Shown here in pieces: positions 1 to 8,074 of a stretch of DNA of 55,874 nt. Position numbers and translations under genes: made by a program. A model generated the notes under the pieces. The model was not told the origin of the DNA. It saw only the letters and a list, made by a program, of their open reading frames with translations, and did not search any database. Each line of letters begins with the position of its first letter. The first letter of the stretch is position 1. Source of the DNA: Sorangium cellulosum (GTDB lineage: Bacteria > Myxococcota_A > Polyangia > Polyangiales > Polyangiaceae); assembly GCA_020720045.1 (NCBI GenBank), contig DYPH01000009.1, positions 1 through 55,874 on the forward strand, read 5' to 3'.

Positions 1-90
1 ACGCGTCCGTCCGCGAAGCGGGAGACGGCGCGGAGTTCTCAACACACGCGTCCGTCCGCGAAGCGGGAGACGGCGCGGAGTTCTCAACAC
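1..90. repeat. Element A tandem array (two 45-bp copies)
   Basis: Two identical 45-bp units lie head to tail (1-45 and 46-90), and a third begins at 91 but diverges after about 9 bases. Each unit holds the hairpin core CCGC-GAA-GCGG and ends in TTCTCAACAC. On the other strand the unit matches copies inside manA (31297-31341, 31381-31425), the radical-SAM gene (37483-37527) and the array at the right end of the window (55775-55874). The array sits directly upstream of the Mur ligase start, so it may lie in its promoter region or at the end of a gene outside the window. Confidence 0.9.
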
Positions 91-117
91 TCGCGTCCGA
101 AGTGGTAGAGCAGTTCG

Positions 118-1824
118 ATGCGCTACCTCGATGCTCGGCGCCTGACCGGCCCGAATCTCCTCGCAAAGACGCCGCTCGTCGTCGTCGAGGTCGCCCTCGC
201 CCCCGGAGAGGCGACGGACGCCGAGCGCCGCTACCGGAGCGAACTCGCGCGCGTCTGTGGGCGCGTCGGAGTCCCGGCCCCTGCGGCCTCGGGGGACCGC
301 GCTCGCGTGCACACCGGTGGAGCCGTCTTCGCCTTTGAGGCCCCCTTCGATGTGATGCTCGCATACACGGAAGTGGCTGAATTGGCTGCCATTGCCGCCT
401 CTGAGGCGCCTAACCCGGCCCTTGAAGACGAAGCGATTTCGCGCATCGTCGCCCAGTTTGCCGCCGAGGCGTGCCCCGCATTGCTTGACCTCCTCGCCGC
501 CGGGGCCGCGCGCGGGGTTCCGGTCCTGGCCGACGATGACGGCGTCTCCGTCGGGCTCGGCGTGCATTCCATGTATTATGCACGTGCTGAGATCCCCCCG
601 GTTGACGGCGGGCCCACTTGGACAGCGGCCGCGACGATCCCGATCGCGCTGATCACCGGCACAAACGGGAAGACGACCTCGTCGCGGCTCCTCGCCCATA
701 TCGCTGGAAAAGCAGGGTTTACCGTCGGAGCGACGTCGACAGACGGCGTGCTCGTCGGCGGCGTCCTTCAGGAAAAAGGGGACTGGACCGGCCCCGCCGC
801 TGCCCGAGAAGCGCTTCGAAATCGGGCCGTCGATTTTGCCGTCCTCGAGACGGCCCGCGGCGGGATCCTCCGGCGGGGGTTGGCGCTCGCCGCCTGCGAC
901 GTCGCACTTCTTACGAATGTATCCGGTGATCATCTCGGCGATTACGGCATTGAAGATGTGCCTCAGATGGCGGAAGCGAAGGCGGTCATCGCCGACGGCG
1001 CCAAGAGCGTCATCGTGAATGCTGCCGACCCTGTGCTCCTCGCGCTCGCAGCAGAGCGCCCGTGGGGAGCAGTCGAAATGCTCGTTCTATTTGCCGATTT
1101 CTCGGGGGTGGACGCGGCACGCGTCGCGGAGAGCGAACGCGCGATCGCCGCCCACCGTGGAGCTGGCGGGCGTTTCGTCGTTGCGCGTGATGGTTCCATC
1201 TATGCCGGTTCTGGCGCTGCAGAAGAGCTGCTCTTTGCCGATTCTTTGGCGCCGATCACCTTCGGCGGTGCCGCCCGCTACAATGTCGAGAACGTCCTCG
1301 GTGTCGTCGCCGCGTCGCGCGCGCTCGGCCTCCCGTCATCCGCGATCGCCGAAGGGGTTGCCACCTTCGGGGCGGCAGAAAATCCCGGCCGCGGCACCCT
1401 CGTCGCGAAGGGGGATGCCCGTATTTTCCTCGATTTCGGCCACAACCCCGACGGCGTCCGCGCCCTCATTCCGCTCGTCGCCGCCTTGCGTGGGGCATCG
1501 GGTCTGACGGTCATCGCCGGCTTGGCGGGGGACCGCAGCGACGACGATGTGGCCGCCGTCGCCGCCGCCATCGTCGCCATGGGGCCCGACCGCGTCTACG
1601 TGCGTGAGCTTGAACGGTACCTGCGCGGTCGCGAACTTGGCGAAATTTCAGAACTTTTTGCGAAGGAGTTCGCCCGCTACCCGGCGATCGCTTTCGCCCC
1701 CGCTTCGAGCGAGGTCGACGCTCTCCAGCGTGCCGTCGCCGCTGCCCGCGGGGAGAAGGGGCATTTGATCCTCCTTCTCGTCCACGTCGATCACGACCCG
1801 GTCGCTGGCTATCTCGCCGAGTAA
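118..1824 (+). CDS. Mur ligase family protein, cyanophycin synthetase-like (no ATP-grasp domain)
   Basis: A 568-residue protein. It opens with a motif like the N-terminal domain of cyanophycin synthetase (RYLDARRLTGPN) and continues into a Mur-ligase ATPase domain with the P-loop ITGTNGKTT near residues 179-187. Further CphA-like motifs follow: STDG, D-TGP, VLETARGGILRRGL and NVSGDHLG, then a C-terminal ligase domain (FLDFGHNPDG). Full CphA is about 870-900 residues and has a central ATP-grasp domain that adds Asp; that domain is absent here. The protein may therefore perform only one ligation step, or act on another substrate. It converges 1 bp away on cphB and iadA, which degrade cyanophycin, supporting a link to this polymer. 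The ATG at 118 fits the family N-terminus. The exact reaction is not determined by sequence. Confidence 0.8.
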   Translation: MRYLDARRLTGPNLLAKTPLVVVEVALAPGEATDAERRYRSELARVCGRVGVPAPAASGDRARVHTGGAVFAFEAPFDVMLAYTEVAELAAIAASEAPNPALEDEAISRIVAQFAAEACPALLDLLAAGAARGVPVLADDDGVSVGLGVHSMYYARAEIPPVDGGPTWTAAATIPIALITGTNGKTTSSRLLAHIAGKAGFTVGATSTDGVLVGGVLQEKGDWTGPAAAREALRNRAVDFAVLETARGGILRRGLALAACDVALLTNVSGDHLGDYGIEDVPQMAEAKAVIADGAKSVIVNAADPVLLALAAERPWGAVEMLVLFADFSGVDAARVAESERAIAAHRGAGGRFVVARDGSIYAGSGAAEELLFADSLAPITFGGAARYNVENVLGVVAASRALGLPSSAIAEGVATFGAAENPGRGTLVAKGDARIFLDFGHNPDGVRALIPLVAALRGASGLTVIAGLAGDRSDDDVAAVAAAIVAMGPDRVYVRELERYLRGRELGEISELFAKEFARYPAIAFAPASSEVDALQRAVAAARGEKGHLILLLVHVDHDPVAGYLAE

Positions 1825-1825
1825 C

Positions 1826-2653
1826 TCATGCCTTCTTGGCGTGGGCTTTTCGGCTTTCCAGATTGAAGCTGCCGCCGTCGGCGATGATATGAAGCCGGAC
1901 GTTTGTCATCGTCACCGGCTTCCCCTCTTTGATCTCCGCGATAGAAGAGTGGGTGAGTTCGGAGGCATCGAGGATCGTGAGGGCGCCCGCGCCGACGACC
2001 GTCAGGTGCTTGTGGTGGTCGATAAACGCCGCCGTGTCTTCGTCGAGGCCGACGCCGACCGCGAACGGGTTGTAGGCGAGCGCCGTCAGCAGGCGACCAA
2101 GGCGATCTCGCTGGCGAAAATGCTGGTCGATCATGATGCGGTTCGTCAGCCCGAAGCCGGGGACGAGGGTCACTTCGCCGGCGTGGGGGGTGTTCCCCTC
2201 CTTGCCGTAGGCGATCATGTGCTCGCTCAAGATGGCGGCGCCGGCGCTCGTTCCGCCGACCGTCACGCCACGGGCATTGGAACGGCGAATTGTCTTTGCG
2301 ACATTTGTGCCACCGAGGATCGTCGTCAAACGGAGTTGATTGCCGCCGGTAATGAAGATTCCGTCGGCATCTTCGAGGATCTCAAGCCACTCTTTGTTCG
2401 CGGCATCGTCGCGGCTTGCGTACGGCAGCGCGTGCGCGTGGCCGGCCCCCAGCTTTTTGAAGAGCTTCTCGTAGCGGGCGCCGGTGTCCGGGAGCATCGA
2501 GGCGGTCGGGATGATCGCAATGCGCGCCCCCTTGCCACCGGAGACTTCGAGGAATTTTCGAAGGATATCGGCGTTCCCTTCTTTGTCCTCGGCGCCACCG
2601 ATGGGGACGATGTAACCGCGCTTCTTGTCGCCTTCGATCTTCGCAGGACTCAT
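1826..2653 (-). CDS. cphB: Cyanophycinase
   Basis: A peptidase family S51 enzyme that cuts cyanophycin (multi-L-arginyl-poly-L-aspartate) into beta-Asp-Arg dipeptides. At 275 residues it has the usual length. Visible motifs are the N-terminal IVPIGGAEDKEG, then ADGIFITGGNQLRL, then GTSAGAAI near residue 130 holding the nucleophilic Ser, and later VGVGLDEDTA. An upstream in-frame ATG at 2695 exists, but the homologous N-terminus begins at the 2653 ATG. The gene lies 75 bp downstream of iadA on the same strand, so the two probably form an operon whose products act in sequence. It converges on the Mur ligase gene with a 1-bp gap. Confidence 0.93.
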   Translation of the reverse strand: MSPAKIEGDKKRGYIVPIGGAEDKEGNADILRKFLEVSGGKGARIAIIPTASMLPDTGARYEKLFKKLGAGHAHALPYASRDDAANKEWLEILEDADGIFITGGNQLRLTTILGGTNVAKTIRRSNARGVTVGGTSAGAAILSEHMIAYGKEGNTPHAGEVTLVPGFGLTNRIMIDQHFRQRDRLGRLLTALAYNPFAVGVGLDEDTAAFIDHHKHLTVVGAGALTILDASELTHSSIAEIKEGKPVTMTNVRLHIIADGGSFNLESRKAHAKKA

Positions 2654-2728
2654 GGATAGTCGGCCCACGTCGCGCAAAACGCCCGTCGCCGTCAAGCGGT
2701 TCCGCAGTTACTTCGCCCCCGAAGGCTG

Positions 2729-3895
2729 TCACTCGAAGGTGCCGCGCACCGTCGGCACGCCGTGCCGCACCACGACGCGCCCTCCGGCGAGGACGTCTCG
2801 CACCTGGTGCTCGTCGCTGAGGACGACCAGGTCGGCGTCGGCGCCGAGTCCAATGCGCCCTTTTTGGTGCAATCGCAGAAGGTTGGCGACGTTAGTCGTA
2901 AAGACCGGGAGGACGCGTGCGAGCGGATGGCCGCGCTCGAGGAGGGCGCGTAGCGCTCCCGCGAGGGCGCTCGGGCGCGCGAAGTCCATCCGGACGAGCT
3001 CCCCCTGGCCGTCGAAGGTGGGAAGGCAGCCGCCGCCGTCCGAACTGCACGTGATGCGGCCGTCGGGCGCGCCGGCGGCCCAGTAGCGCTCGATGGCGTC
3101 TTCCGCCGACCAGGCGTCTTCGCCGTCTTCGACGGGGAAGGCGGTCACATCGACGGTTACCCCCCGAGGCGCGATCGCGAGCGCCTCGTCAAAGAGGGCT
3201 TTGTTGCGATTGACGTGCGTCGGATAGAAGACCCGTGGTGGGAGTTCGGTTTCATCGAGGGCGCGCCGCACGAGGGAAAGTCCTCGTTTTCCATCGCCAA
3301 GGTGCAGGTGTAGAACACCTGCTTTTCCAGTCATCAAACCGCCTACGTGGCAATCGGCGGCGATCCGGATGAACTCCTCAAACGTCGGTTGGGAGGAACG
3401 ATGGTCCGAAATCGCCAGTTCACCGACGCCGACAATCGGCTCCACAAACGCGATATCTCGGCGCACAGAGCCGGAAAGAGTTACCGGAGGCACCTCGTAG
3501 CCGCCCGTCCAACAGTAGGCGGAGAGCCCCTCGACGCGGAGGGCGTTCGTCGCGGCGACCAGGTTTTCCATGGAGCGCGTCGTTCCGTCGGTCCCCAAGA
3601 GGCCGACGACCGTCGTGATTCCGCCAAGGGTAAATGCGGAAAGAGGCACCGCGGGAACCCGCGTGTGAGGCCCCGCCTCGCCGCCGCCGCCGGTGCTGTG
3701 AACGTGCGCGTCGAGGAGGCCCGGAATAACACGTGCACCCTGCAGTGAAATCTCCGTCACGTGCGCTGGAGCAAAGCTCTCGATGGGGGGTAGTTTTGGG
3801 GCGATCGCCAGGATCTTCCCGCCGCCGATGAGCAAATCGCAGATGCCGAGTGGCTCAGGGGCGAACACGGAACCGCCGCGCAGGAGGAGGAGCAT
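2729..3895 (-). CDS. iadA: Isoaspartyl dipeptidase (beta-aspartyl-dipeptidase)
   Basis: A metal-dependent amidohydrolase of 388 residues, matching the roughly 390 of E. coli IadA. The HxH metal motif LLDAHVHSTGGGGEAG is near residue 62, a likely carbamylated Lys sits in MTGKAGVLHLHLGD, the later His ligand lies in FYPTHVNRN, and the catalytic Asp in CSSDGGG. The enzyme splits beta-Asp-X dipeptides. Next to cphB its natural substrate is probably beta-Asp-Arg from cyanophycin, giving free Asp and Arg. It is the first gene of the iadA-cphB pair and starts at an ATG at 3895, divergent from the small gene at 3956. Confidence 0.93.
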   Translation of the reverse strand: MLLLLRGGSVFAPEPLGICDLLIGGGKILAIAPKLPPIESFAPAHVTEISLQGARVIPGLLDAHVHSTGGGGEAGPHTRVPAVPLSAFTLGGITTVVGLLGTDGTTRSMENLVAATNALRVEGLSAYCWTGGYEVPPVTLSGSVRRDIAFVEPIVGVGELAISDHRSSQPTFEEFIRIAADCHVGGLMTGKAGVLHLHLGDGKRGLSLVRRALDETELPPRVFYPTHVNRNKALFDEALAIAPRGVTVDVTAFPVEDGEDAWSAEDAIERYWAAGAPDGRITCSSDGGGCLPTFDGQGELVRMDFARPSALAGALRALLERGHPLARVLPVFTTNVANLLRLHQKGRIGLGADADLVVLSDEHQVRDVLAGGRVVVRHGVPTVRGTFE

Positions 3896-3955
3896 GGTGA
3901 CCGCCTACCGCAACCGATGCCGTCACCGCCACCCGTCCGTGGTAGCACCCGCGGC

Positions 3956-4327
3956 ATGGCTTCCACGCACCCGCGCATCGTCCTCGTTGAAACCGTCCGC
4001 AGCTTTGCCGCCCAGTATTTTGCCGACGTCATCCCCGAAGCGGCCCTCGCCGCCTACGGCGACCGCGCCGTCTACCTCCACGACCTCGCCTTCGAGGGGA
4101 CCCTCTTCGACGTCATCCCGGAGACGACGTCAACCGACGAGAATGCTGAAGAAATTCTCGGTGCTCTCGATCAGTTCACCGAAGAATACGACGACGACCT
4201 CGCCGATCTCGTCGGCGGCGCCCCCGCCGAGGGGTGGGAGCGCGGTCTCCATCTGGATGCCAGCTATGAGCAGGTCGTCGAAGCCTTCAAGAAGGACGGC
4301 TTTGAAGTTCGCGCGATTTCCTTCTGA
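3956..4327 (+). CDS. Small acidic hypothetical protein
   Basis: A 123-residue acidic protein with many Asp/Glu residues in its middle (TSTDENAEEILGAL, EEYDDDLADLVGG). No signal peptide or membrane segment is visible. I do not recognise the family. An upstream ATG at 3917 would add a Pro/Arg-rich leader that looks noncoding, so the ATG at 3956 was chosen. It is divergent from iadA (60 bp apart) and converges on the large lipoprotein gene with a 6-bp gap. Codon use is the same GC3-rich pattern as its neighbours, which supports a real gene. Confidence 0.65.
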   Translation: MASTHPRIVLVETVRSFAAQYFADVIPEAALAAYGDRAVYLHDLAFEGTLFDVIPETTSTDENAEEILGALDQFTEEYDDDLADLVGGAPAEGWERGLHLDASYEQVVEAFKKDGFEVRAISF

Positions 4328-4333
4328 AGCGGT

Positions 4334-7300
4334 TCAGAATGGGGCAGGAATACCCGGGGCAAGTGTGAGTGCTCCGGTTCCGTAGTTCGCGTAGGTATTG
4401 AGAATTTCGCGAGCGAGCGCGACTTCCGTCAATCGCGTATCGTTCGTGCGGACCGTGGCTCTCAAATAGCGGATCGCTCGGGCATGATCGCCGCGGACGG
4501 CGAAACCGAGCCCCAGGTAGGCGGTAATTTCGGCCCCCTTGCGCGGGTCGCTCGCGTAGGCGATCAGTTGTTCTTCCGTCGGGTTTCCGGCGATCGGGCC
4601 GACGACCGGCGCAGCGATCCAGGCTGCGGCGACTCCGTAGTGGCTGGTCGGCGCTTTGAGGGGGGCGAGGGCCGCCTTCACGCGCTCGGTATCCCGGCTC
4701 CGCAGGAGGGCAATCGTGGCGACGAGGAGGTCACTCTCGTCGCCGCTGTTGGCAACTGTCTTCGGTGTCGGCGCGATGCCGTCGAGGAAGAGGTCGTCGG
4801 CGCCCGCGACCAGGCAGAGGTCGCCAAAACCGCCGCGCCGTGCGGCCGCCGGGAGCGCAGCGTCGAGGAAGGTGCGCGCTTCCTTCCGCCCAAGGCCGCG
4901 GTCAAGCGCTCGGTACACATTCACCGCCTCCATCGGGGACCCGTGGACCAACGACGCGTCCGTGAGCGCGGTCAGGAAGCGGATTCGGGCGTTTTCACGA
5001 GGACTTCTCGCAAGTTGGTCCGCCAGGAACAGGCCGACGCGCACGCGGCCGTTCACGTCGGCGGTGCCGCCGGTGCGCGCAAAAAAGGCAGGGACGATCT
5101 TGGTCGCCGGGACGCCGCCATCTCCGCCATCGGCACGCCAAAGCGTCGTGAAAATGCGGGTGCTATCCATCGAGAAGGCGCCGTCCTTTGCGGCAACGAG
5201 CGGCCTGACGACCCCCGGCCCGTCCCCGGCCAATGCGGCAACGGCGGCCCGTCCGAACTCGCTCCGGTGGTAGCGGCGCTCGGCATCCTCGAGGAGGCGC
5301 GCGGCGGCGGGGGCGTTCTGGAGGCCTGCTTCCGCGATTGCGGCGTCTTGAAAGGGGCTGTTAGCGGCAACACCGAGGATCGGTGCGAGTACCTCTTTTG
5401 CCTCTTTGAACTTGCCTTGGCGAAGAAGGACTTTTGCCAAAGTGTCGCGCACAAGTGCTGCGTCGAGATCGACCCGCTTCGGATACTGCTGAATCCAGGA
5501 ATTCGCGACGACAGCTTCCGCAGAATCGGCGCCACGCGAAGCCAGGAGTTCCCCGGCTTCGGCGACGTTACTGGCAGAAATACTGAGTGATTTTAGAAAC
5601 GTTGCGGTCTCTTCGGCGGGATCCCCTTCGGAAGAAATGAGAAACGCTTGAAGGCGCGCGCCGCTCCCGCAGCGCGTGTCGGTCGCGAGCTTCTTGAGGG
5701 AAACAACCGGTGCAAGCGCCGCAAAACCGGGCACACTCTTTCCGCGTTGCAACGGTGGGAGCTGCCGGCGCAGCGTCGCGAGTTCCAAAAAGCAATTCTG
5801 GGTCCCGACCGCGCGCGTCCCCGCCGCGTAGATGGCTGCGCTCACCGGCGCGGCGAAGGTTTGGCTCGCGACGAGGTGTCCAAATCCTGGGGCATGGGAG
5901 GGGCGCCGATCGCTGGCGCGTGCCACTTCGTCGACGAGCTTTTCCGACGTGGCCGTCTCACGCTCCCCGCCGGCGGGCGGCGGGCGGCCTGGCAGCGCCC
6001 GCGCCGAGACGAGCGACGGGAGCACAGCAGCGGCCGAAGCCCCGGAACGGGCGAGCCACTCGGCCCGCAGGCGCGCCGCAAACGGCGTCGCGAGGGGGGC
6101 GCTCGGGCCGCCGGTGAGGGCTGCCGTGCGCTCGTCGATGGCGGCGAGGGTCGCCTCGATGCCGCCGCCGCGGATCGTCGCGAGGGAGACCGGTGCCTGC
6201 ACGGCCGCGAAGATGGCCGCTTCCGCAAGAGCACGCATTTCGACGCGGAAATGCTCGTTGGCGTTCGGCAAATTCCCGAGCGCATCTGCGATGTTGAGGG
6301 CGTCGATGGTCGTCGCAGGCCCGTCCGTTCGCAGGCGCGTGAGCGGCGCCGCGTCGGGGCCGATCGCTCTTCCGAGCGCTTCCAGAGCGCCTGGGAGGTC
6401 GTTGGCCGCTTCAGCGGCGAAGGAGCCGCGGGCGTTGAGTGTGGAGAGTTGCGCGCGCTCGACGACGGTCGCGACGGTGGCACTTCGGTCGGCCAGCGAG
6501 CGCTCGGCGACGAAGGCGCCGAAAATCGGTTCTACTTGGCGATCATAGCGGGCCCGGAGGACCGTCGCCGCCTCGCCGGTGTAGGTCTTCGCACCGAGAG
6601 CGCCACGGTCGCGCGTGGCAAACGCAGCCATCAGGCCGCTCGTCCCCGCGTAGGTGCCGCCCATCGTCTCATAGCCAAGGGCGAGGGCGAGCGCGGCGCG
6701 GGTGTTCGGCAAGAGCGCCTTGGCGCCTGCCGTCGCGCGGACGAAGAGTTCAATCGCGCGCGTGGCGAGGGGATCCGTGCGGTCCCAGGGATCGTCGACA
6801 AGGAGAAGCAACGACGCGGCTGCGGCGGCGCCATCGGCGAGCGCCTGCGGGTCGTCGGGCGTCGCGGCGAGGGTCGCTTCTGCGCGGCCGAGCAGCGGAA
6901 TCGCCACCGCCGTCGCGAGAGGGACGCGCGCATCGAGCTTCGCGACCGTCCCCGGGTCGGCAACTCGTGCCGGCGCGACCTTCGCGCTCAGGGCGTCAAC
7001 CCACGCGTCGAAGGTGTCGTCCTTCACCACGAAGGGGCCGTTCGGCGTCGGATAGCTCCGTTCGGTCGCCGTGAGCTCATCGAGGAGGCGCCCGTCCCCC
7101 GCTTTGGCCGGCGTCACCTGCGCGATGCGGACGGCGACATTCGTGAACCGGCGGTCGGCGACGCGCGCAAAGATGCGGTCCGAATTGTCGATTTTTGCTC
7201 GAAAATCCCCGGTAAACGACGCGTTCGGCAGCGGCGTTCCCGGGGCTGGTGTGGAAGCATTGTCGCTCGGAGCCGGCTTCTTCTTGCAGGCGGCGAGCGA

Positions 7301-7360
7301 GGACGATGCAGCCAAGAGGGCGAGGGCAGAGGCAACCAGGCGCGGGGCAAAAGGCTTCAC
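4334..7360 (-). CDS. Large putative lipoprotein (1008 aa) of unknown function
   Basis: The N-terminus has a hydrophobic signal and lipobox (ALALLAASSSLAAC followed by KKK), so the protein is probably lipid-anchored in the cell envelope. The rest is Ala/Leu-rich and looks helical, with stretches that could be degenerate TPR or solenoid repeats (for example around VLLRQGKFKEAKEVLAPILG and the C-terminal RGDHARAIRYLRATVRTNDTRL), but no catalytic motif is seen. The start is a GTG at 7360 that overlaps the TGA of the upstream Usp-like frame (GTGA), suggesting translational coupling. Large alpha-solenoid lipoproteins are common in myxobacteria; the function here is unknown. Confidence 0.8.
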   Translation of the reverse strand: MKPFAPRLVASALALLAASSSLAACKKKPAPSDNASTPAPGTPLPNASFTGDFRAKIDNSDRIFARVADRRFTNVAVRIAQVTPAKAGDGRLLDELTATERSYPTPNGPFVVKDDTFDAWVDALSAKVAPARVADPGTVAKLDARVPLATAVAIPLLGRAEATLAATPDDPQALADGAAAAASLLLLVDDPWDRTDPLATRAIELFVRATAGAKALLPNTRAALALALGYETMGGTYAGTSGLMAAFATRDRGALGAKTYTGEAATVLRARYDRQVEPIFGAFVAERSLADRSATVATVVERAQLSTLNARGSFAAEAANDLPGALEALGRAIGPDAAPLTRLRTDGPATTIDALNIADALGNLPNANEHFRVEMRALAEAAIFAAVQAPVSLATIRGGGIEATLAAIDERTAALTGGPSAPLATPFAARLRAEWLARSGASAAAVLPSLVSARALPGRPPPAGGERETATSEKLVDEVARASDRRPSHAPGFGHLVASQTFAAPVSAAIYAAGTRAVGTQNCFLELATLRRQLPPLQRGKSVPGFAALAPVVSLKKLATDTRCGSGARLQAFLISSEGDPAEETATFLKSLSISASNVAEAGELLASRGADSAEAVVANSWIQQYPKRVDLDAALVRDTLAKVLLRQGKFKEAKEVLAPILGVAANSPFQDAAIAEAGLQNAPAAARLLEDAERRYHRSEFGRAAVAALAGDGPGVVRPLVAAKDGAFSMDSTRIFTTLWRADGGDGGVPATKIVPAFFARTGGTADVNGRVRVGLFLADQLARSPRENARIRFLTALTDASLVHGSPMEAVNVYRALDRGLGRKEARTFLDAALPAAARRGGFGDLCLVAGADDLFLDGIAPTPKTVANSGDESDLLVATIALLRSRDTERVKAALAPLKAPTSHYGVAAAWIAAPVVGPIAGNPTEEQLIAYASDPRKGAEITAYLGLGFAVRGDHARAIRYLRATVRTNDTRLTEVALAREILNTYANYGTGALTLAPGIPAPF

Positions 7361-7750
7361 GCCCCCGCGGATACTCGGACTCCGCGCCGATCGGTTGTGG
7401 CGTTCTGCCCCAGTCGGTCAGACGCCGCTGACGTGGAAGTCGAGGGCGCCAAGACCGAACGTGTCCCCGCCGGCGAGGCTACTCCGTCGCTGGTGGCGCT
7501 CGTGATGGATCGCACACAAGGCTTCGGGATTGTTCGTCCTTTCGCGCTCAGCGACGCAGGACGGGCAGGGCGGTTCCGCTCAAGTTCATCGTCTTCAATG
7601 CGGTCCGGATCGCTCGTCCCCGGAATGGCGGCGACCGCGTGAATGACCGCCTTTGCGTGCCCTTTCGCGAGGCGTCGTGCGACGCGAAACGCCTGGGCGG
7701 AGAGATCGGAAAAATCGATACCGACGACGAGAACGAACGGATGAGTCATG
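7357..7750 (-). CDS. Usp-like N-terminal fragment with unrelated tail
   Basis: The first 43 residues (start MTHPFVLVVGIDFSDLSAQA, then FRVARRLAKGHAKAVIHAVA) match the opening beta-strand and helix of universal stress proteins. After about residue 45 the family signal stops and the frame becomes Ser/Arg/Thr-rich without the usual nucleotide-binding G-x2-G-x9-G(S/T). Another frame just downstream reads a short zinc-site-like stretch (CPSC...LCAIHHERH), so a frameshift or decay is possible. Against decay, the present frame ends exactly in a GTGA overlap with the lipoprotein gene. It may be a truncated Usp domain or a degrading gene. Confidence 0.45.
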
Positions 7751-7877
7751 GCAAAAGCCTCCGAGGCGCCGCACAGCGAGGATCGTGCCGGCGCGCTCGG
7801 AACCTGAAGCGCAAAAAATTCAAGGCGCAACCGCTGCGCGGGATGCCGGCGTTGCGCGCGGCGCGCCCCGTTTGCAC

Positions 7878-8063
7878 TCAAACCTTGCTGGCGGTGCGGA
7901 GAACGACGCCGTGATTGTCGAAGACGGCTTGGGCGATCCGCTCGGTAAGTGCCCGTTCGAGCTCCTCGGGATGCTCAAAGAGGGACCATGCCGGGGTGTC
8001 GTCGGTTTCGTGGGGGATCGCGAGGGAGGGGCAGAAGCGCGTCGATGGGGCAAGATGCCCCAC
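7878..8063 (-). CDS. Short hypothetical protein (61 aa)
   Basis: A small frame starting 11 bp after the stop of the TPR-like gene, on the same strand. The C-terminal half (ELERALTERIAQAVFDNHGV) looks like an amphipathic helix and protein-like. No family is recognised and no signal peptide is visible. Support comes from its operon-like spacing; it could also be chance in a high-GC sequence. Confidence 0.35.
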   Translation of the reverse strand: MGHLAPSTRFCPSLAIPHETDDTPAWSLFEHPEELERALTERIAQAVFDNHGVVLRTASKV

Positions 8064-8074
8064 TCCGTCTGCGG

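Noticed and set aside
7404-7580. A separate zinc-binding small protein (CPSC...CAIHHERH)
   Set aside because: The frame has a stop just upstream and no start codon, so it is only noted under the Usp-like gene.
5648-7642. A plus-strand 664-residue protein
   Set aside because: It is the antisense shadow of the large lipoprotein, with Arg/Gly-rich text and no motif.
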